Positions 8,072 through 16,060 of a stretch of DNA of 64,000 bases are shown here, one piece after another (positions within the stretch are counted from its first letter, which is position 1; the number at the start of each line of letters is the position of its first letter). The position numbers and the translations under genes are program-made. The stretch is from Roseateles depolymerans. GTDB lineage: Bacteria; Pseudomonadota; Gammaproteobacteria; Burkholderiales; Burkholderiaceae_C. Under the pieces are notes generated by a model, which did no database searches, was not told the origin of the DNA, and saw only the letters and a list, made by a program, of their open reading frames with translations. The DNA lies in NCBI RefSeq assembly GCF_003387155.1, contig NZ_QUMT01000003.1:770233-834232 (forward strand), given 5' to 3'.

Positions 8072-9091
8072 TTAGCGTGGAGGCGAGAATATGACCTCCG
8101 TGGGAAACCCTCGAGCGGCAGCGATCACGCTATCGCGCATGTCGACGGGATTGCGCACCATGTGGGTCGGGTCGTAGATGAGGAAGATAAGTGACTCGCA
8201 ATGTGAATGGCTAGGAAATTGCGCCAAGTCGAGCAAAAGCTGTTTGCCCAGCTCGCGGTCGGTCAAAGAGTCGCGCATCATTTTCGCCTCAACACCGGTC
8301 CGCTCGTTCACGAGCAGGAAGTCCACGCGTGAGGATGAACCGGCCAAGCTAGGCGTGGTCTCTTCCGGCCTGACGTTGTCGAAGTGAGTCCTCAGCAGGG
8401 CGCAAAGGGCTTGCTGAACATCGTATTCGTCGTTGATCGTCCAAGGGTTGTGACCGGCTCTCGGCTTTGCCTGGAGTTCGTTGGCGTAAACATGAAACCG
8501 TGCGAGCAAGTGCTTCAGCGCCCCTCGGGCCGCAGGCGTATCGGCGGTTTCAGTCTCTTCTGGGAAGAAGTAGCCGCGCAGGACTGCGGCCTCGTACTCC
8601 GTTTGGACGGGGTCCCGGCTCGACTTCACGCCCCAGATCAACAGCCCAATCAGAACGATTTCAACTCCGACGAAGGCGACCAGTGTTCCAATCGCAGGCT
8701 GTACACGGATACGCGTGCTATAGCGGTAACGCGGAATTCCGTCCGGCGACGCCTCATACTGCGGCTCAAGGGTGTAATCCACGTGAAGCACGATGCCGAA
8801 TTGCGTTGGGTCTATTGCCACCAGGTTCGCATTGGGCCGTGGGTGTCTCAGTGGGGCTTCGTTGTAGGCCTGCAAGGTATCGAACTGCAGCGCCACGTTC
8901 TGCTTAAAACTATCAGACGACAAGAACTGGACGAAAGCCGGGTTCGTCATGTCGTCCTGCATAAAGGCAGGCGAGATTTTGTTGAAGTACAGAACCGCCA
9001 AGGAAACGATGTTTGCGAATAGCAGGAAGAGCGACACGCTCCGAAATCTGCGTGCCTTCAGGATCAGTTTTGCCAGTTCAGTGTTCTGCAT
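8072..9091 (-). CDS. Two-TM membrane protein with DpnII/MboI-like PD-(D/E)XK nuclease domain
   Basis: 339 residues. Membrane segments lie at about 18-37 (SLFLLFANIVSLAVLYF) and 136-154 (TLVAFVGVEIVLIGLLIW) and enclose a roughly 95-residue segment predicted outside the membrane. The cytosolic C-terminal part (about 215-335) has the PD-(D/E)XK layout: an NDEYDVQ helix near 220, SSRVDFLL with Asp257, GVEAK with Glu268 and Lys270, Gln284 in KQLLLDL, and the FLIYDP strand near 303-308. This order matches the REase_DpnII-MboI family, a set common in defence and abortive-infection proteins. The ATG at 9091 has no strong ribosome-binding site. The gene has lower GC than its neighbours and sits exactly between two direct repeats of the exoprotein 3' end, a sign of insertion. 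Role as a membrane-tethered DNase effector is inference; no methyltransferase partner is adjacent, so it is not a standard restriction system. Confidence 0.8.
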   Translation of the reverse strand: MQNTELAKLILKARRFRSVSLFLLFANIVSLAVLYFNKISPAFMQDDMTNPAFVQFLSSDSFKQNVALQFDTLQAYNEAPLRHPRPNANLVAIDPTQFGIVLHVDYTLEPQYEASPDGIPRYRYSTRIRVQPAIGTLVAFVGVEIVLIGLLIWGVKSSRDPVQTEYEAAVLRGYFFPEETETADTPAARGALKHLLARFHVYANELQAKPRAGHNPWTINDEYDVQQALCALLRTHFDNVRPEETTPSLAGSSSRVDFLLVNERTGVEAKMMRDSLTDRELGKQLLLDLAQFPSHSHCESLIFLIYDPTHMVRNPVDMRDSVIAAARGFPTEVIFSPPR

Positions 9092-9400
9092 TTGAGCGGT
9101 GTCTTCACGCGAGATGAGGGCATACGCCTAGGTGGCGTCCCTCTCGTAGGTGGTGGGGCGCAAAGGACGGGATCGAGAGTTATGAGCTCAGGTCAGACGA
9201 TCGGTGCCGCCGTGTTCCCAGTCTTTCGCACTTGCGTACCCGCCCTGCCCCGTTTTTCTTGAATAAATGGCGTTGACTTTAAACGCCACTGGCAGAGATC
9301 TTCTCGCCTGTTCAAAATCGATGGTGGCGTAGCTGGTCGCAAGTGGCGGCTGCGCTGCACTCCTCGGCTGCGCGTAACACTGTTGCAGGACGGCGCCCGC
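9092..9400. promoter_or_regulatory. Upstream region of the nuclease gene
   Basis: No gene is supported. The region contains an AT-richer patch around 9255-9285 and an inverted repeat, TGGCGTT at 9268-9274 with AACGCCA at 9282-9288, which could be an operator or part of the promoter for the minus-strand nuclease gene. No confident -35/-10 pair could be fixed. It also separates the nuclease from the exoprotein terminator. Confidence 0.4.
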
Positions 9401-9998
9401 ATGCCCAATGAAACAAGGGGAAGACCGCCGAAGCGTCTTCCCCTGCTGATGAACTGCCCTCACGGGCAGCGTGTCGCGAAATCCAACCGTCTTACTTGGC
9501 CGGAGTGAACCGCAGCACCACCGACCGCACCTGCGTCACCTTGGACCCGGTCGCCGCCTTGAGCGCGCTCAGCGCGTAGGCGCTCAGCGTGTCACGGCTC
9601 ATCCCGGCCAAGCTGTCCGGCACCAGGGCCACCAGCGTGCCGTCTTCCATCAACGTCAGCTGCATGACGGCGCGCTCGCCGCCGTCCAGCGGCAGCACGG
9701 CTTGCGTACGGACGCTCACCGAGCCCTTGAGCGTCGGCTGTCCGGCTTGCTGACCGTCCTGGCGTTGCAGGGACAGGCTGCTGCCCTGGTCCACCACGCG
9801 GTATTGGCCCTGGAAGCTCAGGCTGGATTCACCCTCGGCCACGAAGATGGGCAGCACCGTTTCGCTGGCGGTGGAACCGCCGCCGGTAGCGGCCTTGCCG
9901 TTGCCGCTGCCGTTGCCGTTGCTACTGGTGCTCGAAGCGCCAGAGGAACTTCCAGCGCCATCGGCAGAGCCAATGTTGCCGTTGCCAGCGCCACTGCT
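9401..9998. repeat. Direct repeat, copy 2: within the full-length exoprotein gene
   Basis: The second copy of the repeat described at 7449-8043. It comprises the real 3' end of the exoprotein gene and its downstream hairpins. At the far end the two copies agree through CCACTGCT and then diverge (9998 versus 8043). Confidence 0.9.
9411..9443 (-). terminator. Rho-independent terminator of the two-partner secretion operon
   Basis: Stem GGGGAAGAC (9417-9425) / GTCTTCCCC (9435-9443) with a nine-base loop, followed on the minus strand by TTGTTT. A second small hairpin, CTGCCC (9454-9459) / GGGCAG (9464-9469), lies between it and the stop codon. Confidence 0.75.
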
Positions 9999-12900
9999 GC
10001 TACCGTTTCCAGCGCTATTGCCGTTGCCATTGCCAGCACCGTTGGCGCCGCCGCCATTGCCGGTGTTGCCGCCGTTGCCGCCATTAGCGCCACTACCGGC
10101 GCCATTGGACGCGTCCCCGGCGACCAAACCGCCACCATTGCCGCTCACGGTGCTCACACTCACGCCATCGGCGGTACGGAACTCGCCTTCGGTGCTCAGC
10201 TGAACCGTGGAGGCAGTCCCGACGCCACCTTGGCCAGCGCCGTCACCTTGACCCGCAGCGCTGCCGTCACCGTTGCCGGTGGTGCCGGACGACGTGTTGC
10301 CGGCGCCCTTGTTGGTGCCGCTGCCGTTGCTGCCGTTGCTGCCATTGCCGCCGTTGTCGCCGCTGCCGCTGCCGCTGGAAGAACCAGCCGAAGCATCGCC
10401 GCCAGTGCCAGTGCCCGCGCCGTTCCCAGCACCACTGCCACCACCCGTCCCCGATCCCGTACCACCTCCGGCGAACAGCTCATTCGTCCCCGCCGTCCCC
10501 GGCAGCAAAGTCGCACCGGTCCCACCCTGGCCACCGCCGCCGCCGTTACCGGTCGACCCGGTCCCGTCGCTGCCCTTGGTGCCATTGCTGGTATCCACCT
10601 TCGCCACCAGCCCGTCCAGCGCACCCGTGGCCGGGTTCGCATTGATCGCGCCCACCGACGACGTCTGCGTCTTGTCCAGCTGATAGTTGCCAGCGTCCGA
10701 GCCATTCAGGCCCAGGCCCACGGTGACCGTCTTGGACACGCCCACGGCCGCGTTGTCGTAACTGCCCTTCAGCACGGTCCCGACCTTGTCGCCCGCGACC
10801 ACGCCCGACAGCTCACCGCCGCTGACCAGCGCCACGGTGCTGCCGTCATACAGCTTGGTCGTCACGGTGACCGGCCCGGCCGAGATCACCTTGGCGGTGA
10901 CCGTGCCGGTGCTGGTGACAGCGCCCGACGGCAGCATGTAGTTGCCAGCGTCCGCGCCGCTCAGTTGCAGGTCCAGATTCACCGTCTTGCCGGTGCCGGC
11001 ATTCTTGTTGGCGAAGCTGGCACTGCCGTTGGCGGCCAGTTCATCCCCGGCGACGACGTTGGACAGCGTCACCGAATTCAAGGTGGCTGCCGTGCTGCCG
11101 TCGTAGACCTTGGTGGCCACATCGGCCGACACCCCCACCGCGCGTGGCGTGATGCTGGCCGTCGCCGACGTGTCGAACGCATAGTTGCCGGCGTCGGTGC
11201 CGTTCAGCACGACCCCGTTGACCGTCACCGCCTTGCCGCTGCCGACGTTCTTGTCGGAGAAGCTGGCGCTGCCCACTGCCCCCACGCCCACGGTGTCCCC
11301 AGCCACCACACCGCTGAGGCTGATGGTGCCCACGGTGGCTTTGGTCGTGCCGTCGTAGACCTTGTCCTGCACGCTGCCCGCAGCCGCACTCACGCTCTTG
11401 GGCGTGATGGCCGCAGTGGCGGAGCCGTTGAACACGTAGTTGGCCGCGTCCGCACCGCCCAGGCTCATGCCGGTGATGACGGCCGCCTTGGCGCTGCCCG
11501 CGTTCTTGTCCACAAAGCTGGCGCTGCCGGTGCCGCCGACGCTTACGCTGTCGCCCGCCACCACACCGCTCAAGCTCACGGTGCCCAGCGTGGCAGCGGT
11601 CGTGCCGTCGTAGACCTTGCTGTTCACGCTGCCAGTCGCCGCACCAATCGCCTTGGGCGTGATGCTGGCGGTAGCGCTCGTGTCAAAGGCATAGTTCCCG
11701 GCGTCGGTGCCGCTCAGGCTCAGGCCGCTGATGGTCACGGCCTTGCCGGTGCCTGCGTTCTTGTCGGCGAACGTGGCGCTGCCAGATCCGCTGACGCCCA
11801 CCACATCGCCCGCCAGGACGCCGCTCAGGCTGACCGTGCCCAGCGTGCCGGTGGTCGTGCCGTCGTAGACCTTGTCCTGCACGCTGCCGGTGGCGGCACT
11901 GATGCTGCGCGGCGTGATGGTGCCGATGTTGCCGGTGGCGGTGGTGCTGCCCAGCGTGTAGCCGTAGACCACGGTGCCGCCATTGCTGGCACCAGTCATG
12001 GACACACCGTCCACGCTGACCGACTTGGCCGTGCCCACATTCTTGTTGCCGTACACGCCAGCGCCGGCGACCGAATAGGTCACGGTGTCTCCGTCAATGA
12101 CGCCGCTGATCGTGTAGTTGCCAGCGCCCAGGGTCGCGGCCGTCGTGCCGTCGTAGACCTTGCTGGTGGTGCCCACCAGGCTCACGGTCACGGTCGGCGC
12201 CACGGTGTAGAGCAGACCGTTGCCGGTGCCCAGCACAGTAGACGCGGTGGTGGCCTGGTACTGCTTGAAGTCCGGGCTCAGGCCACCGCGCACATCCGCC
12301 GTCGGCGTGGTGGAGTAGACCAGCCAGCGGCCGGCGTCCGACTGCAGCGCCGCAGCGCCGGCGTTGTTGGTGAAATTCCGGCCCGACGCAAGCAGGATGC
12401 CGGTCGTTTCATTGCCGCTGTTGGTCGCATGCACGGCCTGGGCCAACGTCAGGTCCGAGGTGGCGCCGCTCAGGCGCACATCGACGGTCTTGTCGACGGT
12501 GATGCCATTGACGCCGTCCGCCGTCCCCACCGTCAGGCTCTTGCCGTTGACCAGCGCCAGCGAGCCTGCCTGCGCAGCCAGCGTGCTCACCTGCTGCATG
12601 CCGCTCAGGCTCACGTCGCCGGTGCCCGCTTCGATGGCCAGCTTGCTGGCGGTCACGACCGCGCTGCCGTTGATGTCGCCACCCGCGGTCTGGAGGATCA
12701 CCGTGTTGCCCGCAGTCAGCGGGGCGTTCAGCGACAGTCCGCCGTTGAGCACGTTCAGGCGCAGGCTGCCGGTGTTGGCCGTGATGGCGTAGGGCAGCGT
12801 CATCGTGTCGCCAACCAGGGTGAGCTCATGGCCCACGGTGGCGGCCAGCGCGCCTTCGGCGGACAGCGTCCTGCCGGCGCTGCCGATCACGATGTCCTGC

Positions 12901-15900
12901 GAGCCGTTGAACTTGCTCAGCGAGGTCTGGCTCAGCATGCTGGTGGCGCCGCCGACGGTCAGCGTCTGGGACGGGTTGACCGTGTCGAAACTGACCGTGG
13001 CCAGCGCCTGGCCGCTGACGGTGGCGGTGCCGGCATCAAAGCTCAGCGCCTTGAGGTTCAGCGTCGAATCACCGCCGCCCAGCTGGATGCCTGCGTTCAA
13101 GCCCATGCTGTTCTGCGCCACCAGGTTCACCGTCGTGGGCGTGGTGGTGGAGATCGTCAGGCCGTTCACGCCATCCACCGTGCCCAGGCCCCAGCTGCTG
13201 CTGCCGGTCTGCACCAGGGTGTTGCCGCCCACGTTCAGGGCCAGCGTGGTGAAGTCGAAGGTGCTGCTGGTCAGCGTGGCGCCGCCCGCGGCCGTCACCG
13301 CCAGGTTGGCGGCCGAGACACCGCCGTTGATGCCTTCGACCTTGCCGCCAGCAATGACGTGGACCGAGCTGGCGTTGGTGGTGATGTCACCATCGAAAAT
13401 CACGTCCCCGCCATCTGCGCGGCCCACGATCAGGGTCGCGGCATTCACGGCGGAGGTGGAGCTGCTGGCCAGGGTCGTGCCCAGGTGCAGGTCGGTGCCA
13501 GCCCCTTCCTGACGCAGCGTCACGCTACCGGCGCCGCCGTTGGCGGTGACGGTGCGGGCGACGTTGATGTTGTCGCCGCTGAGGATGATGTTGCCAGCGG
13601 TGTTGGTCAGCGTGCCGGCGCTGATGTCGATGTTCTTGTTCACCAGCTCCAGGGCACCATTGGCGGCGAAGCTGAAGTTGTTGGCCAGGGTGATCGTGCC
13701 GGTGCCGTCTTCACGACCGATGGTCAGGTTCTTGATGCCCTGCAGCAGCGACAGCTGGCTGACCGATGCGAAACCCGTGTTGTCGCCCAGCACCATGCTG
13801 GTGTTGGCATTGGCCGGCTCCAGGCGGATCGACGCGGTGCTGAGGTTATTCAGCGTGGCGCCGGTGAAGTCGATGGCGCTGCCGCGCAGCGTCAGCACAC
13901 CGGTGCCGGTGTTGAGGTTGACGATGCTGGACAGCGTGATGATGCCGTCGGTGAGGATGCTGGCGCCGGCGTTCATGGTGAACGGTGTGTCCACCGCCAC
14001 GTCGCCGCTGGCGCTCAGCACGCCGCTCAGCACACGGACGCCGGTGGTGTAGCTGCCGTCAGCCTTGAAGAACAGGCGACCGGCGCCCAGCGTCATGCTG
14101 GAGTCCAGCACGATATCGCCCGTGCCCGCCGAGAGGTAGAGGTTGCCCCCGTTCGTGGTGACCGGCGCCGACAGGGTCAGACCACCGCCGCTGGCGTTGT
14201 CCGAGTCCGCCCAGATGCGCACATAACCGCCGTGCGTCGTGACCGAGCCGCCGACGGTCACGCCGTCCGCGCCATACAGCGTGACCGAGCCAGCGCCCGG
14301 CGTGCCGCTTCCCACCGCGGTGACCGAATGCGTCGGCAGCGTGCCCGGGTTGGTGCCCGTCCCCCACGCGATGAGGTTGGCGATGTTGGTCAGGTAACCG
14401 GTCCCGGTGGAGCCGGCCTGCAGATAGATGCTGCCGGTGCCAAACACTTCCACCGTGTTCTGGGCATTGGCGAAGGTGATCGAACCGTTGCCCGTCGTGC
14501 CCGCTTCCAGACGCAGGCTGACGTTGTTGGCCATGCTCAGGCGACCGTCGCCGCCGTTCAGGGCCAGGTTGGCAAAGTTGATGTTGCCGGTAGCCTGCAG
14601 CGTGACGTTGGCCAGCTGGGCTTCCAGGTCACTCACATACACGGTGCTGCCGGTGATGTCGCCGGTGCCAGCCCCTGCGGTGATGGTGACCGTGGCCGGA
14701 TCGAGCAGCAGCTCGCCGGTGTTGCCCTTGTCGGCGCGGGCATCGGTGACGCCGCTGTAGCTCAGGGATTGCTTGCCGGAGACTTCCGCCTGGCCGCCGT
14801 CACCGCCATTGGCGCCGCCGCGCACGTCGATGCGGCCGGCAAAGCGGGTGGTGTCGTCGGACCAGAAGACGACCTGGCCGCCGTTGCCGGTGTCGGTCGC
14901 GCTGGCGCTGGCCTTGACGGAGCTGTCCGCCGTCACGGTCGTTGCGTTGTGCAGGCTGCTGTCCTTGCCCTGGTAGCCGCCGCCCACCAGCACGGTGCCG
15001 CCGCCGGTGGCACCGCTGGCATTGAGCGTGGCGCCGCCATCCAGCGTGATCTGCTGGCCGGTGACGGTGATGCGGCCGCCCTGGGCCGTCGCCGAGCTGG
15101 CGTCCAGCGAGCCGGCGACGTGCACCTCACCGGTGGCCCCCCCGTCCAGGACGATGCGGCCGCCGCTGGTGGAGAGGCCGGTGGCCTCGATGACGCCTTC
15201 GTTGTTCACCACCGTGGCCATGGCCGTGCTGGCACTGCGGGCGCTCAGGGTGACATTGCTGCCCTGCAGGCTGCCGGTGTTCTCGACCAGCGCATTGAGC
15301 GTGGACCGATCGACGGTGAAGCCCAGCAGGCCGTCGCCGCTGAAGTCGAGGGTGACCTGATCACCGGCGGCCAGGGCCACGCTGCTGCCCTGGATGCTGC
15401 CGCTGTTGCGCACCACCGGCGCCACCAGCGCCACCACGCCACCGGCTTGCAGCTGGCCCGCATTGGTGACCGCACCGGCCTGGCCGTTGCTGGTGAAGGT
15501 GTAGTGCCCGGACAGGAAGTCGCTGTCCGACAGGTTCAGCGAGCTGGCCACCAGGCCGCCCACATTGACCTGGGCCGTCTTGCCAAAGACGACGCCGGCG
15601 CTGTTGAGAATCCAGACATTTCCGTTGGCGGTCAGCGAGCCCTGCACCTGCGTCGGCACGCCACTGTTGATGCGGTTCAGCGCGATGGCATTGCTGCTGG
15701 GCTGGCTGAAGTGGACGCCGGCCGCAGAGCCGATGTCGAAGCTGTTCCAGTTGATGACCAGCTTCTGGGTCTGCTGGTTGACGTTGAGCGAGTTGCCGTT
15801 TTGCGTCAGCGTGGCCGCACCGGCCGCCACCGTGGCGCCAGTCGGCAAGGTGCCCGCATCGAGGGCGGAGGCGGCCTGGCCGGCCAGACCCAGCACCAGG

Positions 15901-16031
15901 GCGGCCGCAGCACAGCGGACGGCGCCGGAGGCGCGCTTGCCGCGGGCGCGGGTGGTTTCCGCGACGGCCACATAGGTGCCGGTCGCTTCATTCCAGACCA
16001 GACGGTAGGCGTGATTCAGAGAATTCTTCAT
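9492..16031 (-). CDS. Two-partner secretion exoprotein (filamentous haemagglutinin-like) with YDG repeats
   Basis: 2179 residues. The ATG at 16031 begins MKNSLNHAYRLVWNEATGTY, an extended signal peptide region (ESPR) typical of TpsA proteins, which favours it over a TTG at 16064. A Sec signal core (AAAALVLGLAGQAASA) follows, then the TPS secretion domain with NVNQQTQKLVINW, GVHFSQPSS and the ILNSAGVVFG motif (about 35-170). The long middle is beta-helix-like. Six YDG-type repeats (K-V-YDGTT and related) occupy about 1290-1800, followed by a Gly/Ser/Asn-rich linker (about 1810-2055) and a conserved 120-residue C-terminal domain. There is no VENN motif or toxin-like C-terminus, so it looks like an adhesin or matrix protein rather than a CDI toxin. 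It follows its transporter gene by 29 bases. Confidence 0.93.
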   Translation of the reverse strand: MKNSLNHAYRLVWNEATGTYVAVAETTRARGKRASGAVRCAAAALVLGLAGQAASALDAGTLPTGATVAAGAATLTQNGNSLNVNQQTQKLVINWNSFDIGSAAGVHFSQPSSNAIALNRINSGVPTQVQGSLTANGNVWILNSAGVVFGKTAQVNVGGLVASSLNLSDSDFLSGHYTFTSNGQAGAVTNAGQLQAGGVVALVAPVVRNSGSIQGSSVALAAGDQVTLDFSGDGLLGFTVDRSTLNALVENTGSLQGSNVTLSARSASTAMATVVNNEGVIEATGLSTSGGRIVLDGGATGEVHVAGSLDASSATAQGGRITVTGQQITLDGGATLNASGATGGGTVLVGGGYQGKDSSLHNATTVTADSSVKASASATDTGNGGQVVFWSDDTTRFAGRIDVRGGANGGDGGQAEVSGKQSLSYSGVTDARADKGNTGELLLDPATVTITAGAGTGDITGSTVYVSDLEAQLANVTLQATGNINFANLALNGGDGRLSMANNVSLRLEAGTTGNGSITFANAQNTVEVFGTGSIYLQAGSTGTGYLTNIANLIAWGTGTNPGTLPTHSVTAVGSGTPGAGSVTLYGADGVTVGGSVTTHGGYVRIWADSDNASGGGLTLSAPVTTNGGNLYLSAGTGDIVLDSSMTLGAGRLFFKADGSYTTGVRVLSGVLSASGDVAVDTPFTMNAGASILTDGIITLSSIVNLNTGTGVLTLRGSAIDFTGATLNNLSTASIRLEPANANTSMVLGDNTGFASVSQLSLLQGIKNLTIGREDGTGTITLANNFSFAANGALELVNKNIDISAGTLTNTAGNIILSGDNINVARTVTANGGAGSVTLRQEGAGTDLHLGTTLASSSTSAVNAATLIVGRADGGDVIFDGDITTNASSVHVIAGGKVEGINGGVSAANLAVTAAGGATLTSSTFDFTTLALNVGGNTLVQTGSSSWGLGTVDGVNGLTISTTTPTTVNLVAQNSMGLNAGIQLGGGDSTLNLKALSFDAGTATVSGQALATVSFDTVNPSQTLTVGGATSMLSQTSLSKFNGSQDIVIGSAGRTLSAEGALAATVGHELTLVGDTMTLPYAITANTGSLRLNVLNGGLSLNAPLTAGNTVILQTAGGDINGSAVVTASKLAIEAGTGDVSLSGMQQVSTLAAQAGSLALVNGKSLTVGTADGVNGITVDKTVDVRLSGATSDLTLAQAVHATNSGNETTGILLASGRNFTNNAGAAALQSDAGRWLVYSTTPTADVRGGLSPDFKQYQATTASTVLGTGNGLLYTVAPTVTVSLVGTTSKVYDGTTAATLGAGNYTISGVIDGDTVTYSVAGAGVYGNKNVGTAKSVSVDGVSMTGASNGGTVVYGYTLGSTTATGNIGTITPRSISAATGSVQDKVYDGTTTGTLGTVSLSGVLAGDVVGVSGSGSATFADKNAGTGKAVTISGLSLSGTDAGNYAFDTSATASITPKAIGAATGSVNSKVYDGTTAATLGTVSLSGVVAGDSVSVGGTGSASFVDKNAGSAKAAVITGMSLGGADAANYVFNGSATAAITPKSVSAAAGSVQDKVYDGTTKATVGTISLSGVVAGDTVGVGAVGSASFSDKNVGSGKAVTVNGVVLNGTDAGNYAFDTSATASITPRAVGVSADVATKVYDGSTAATLNSVTLSNVVAGDELAANGSASFANKNAGTGKTVNLDLQLSGADAGNYMLPSGAVTSTGTVTAKVISAGPVTVTTKLYDGSTVALVSGGELSGVVAGDKVGTVLKGSYDNAAVGVSKTVTVGLGLNGSDAGNYQLDKTQTSSVGAINANPATGALDGLVAKVDTSNGTKGSDGTGSTGNGGGGGQGGTGATLLPGTAGTNELFAGGGTGSGTGGGSGAGNGAGTGTGGDASAGSSSGSGSGDNGGNGSNGSNGSGTNKGAGNTSSGTTGNGDGSAAGQGDGAGQGGVGTASTVQLSTEGEFRTADGVSVSTVSGNGGGLVAGDASNGAGSGANGGNGGNTGNGGGANGAGNGNGNSAGNGSSSGAGNGNIGSADGAGSSSGASSTSSNGNGSGNGKAATGGGSTASETVLPIFVAEGESSLSFQGQYRVVDQGSSLSLQRQDGQQAGQPTLKGSVSVRTQAVLPLDGGERAVMQLTLMEDGTLVALVPDSLAGMSRDTLSAYALSALKAATGSKVTQVRSVVLRFTPAK

Positions 16032-16060
16032 GACGTGCGTGTTCTTCTGGTTGTGGGGGC

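Noticed and set aside
8072-16031. Exoprotein plus nuclease as a CDI toxin-immunity locus
   Set aside because: No VENN motif or toxin C-terminus, and the nuclease is a separate membrane protein rather than a fused C-terminal toxin; kept only as a contextual hypothesis.
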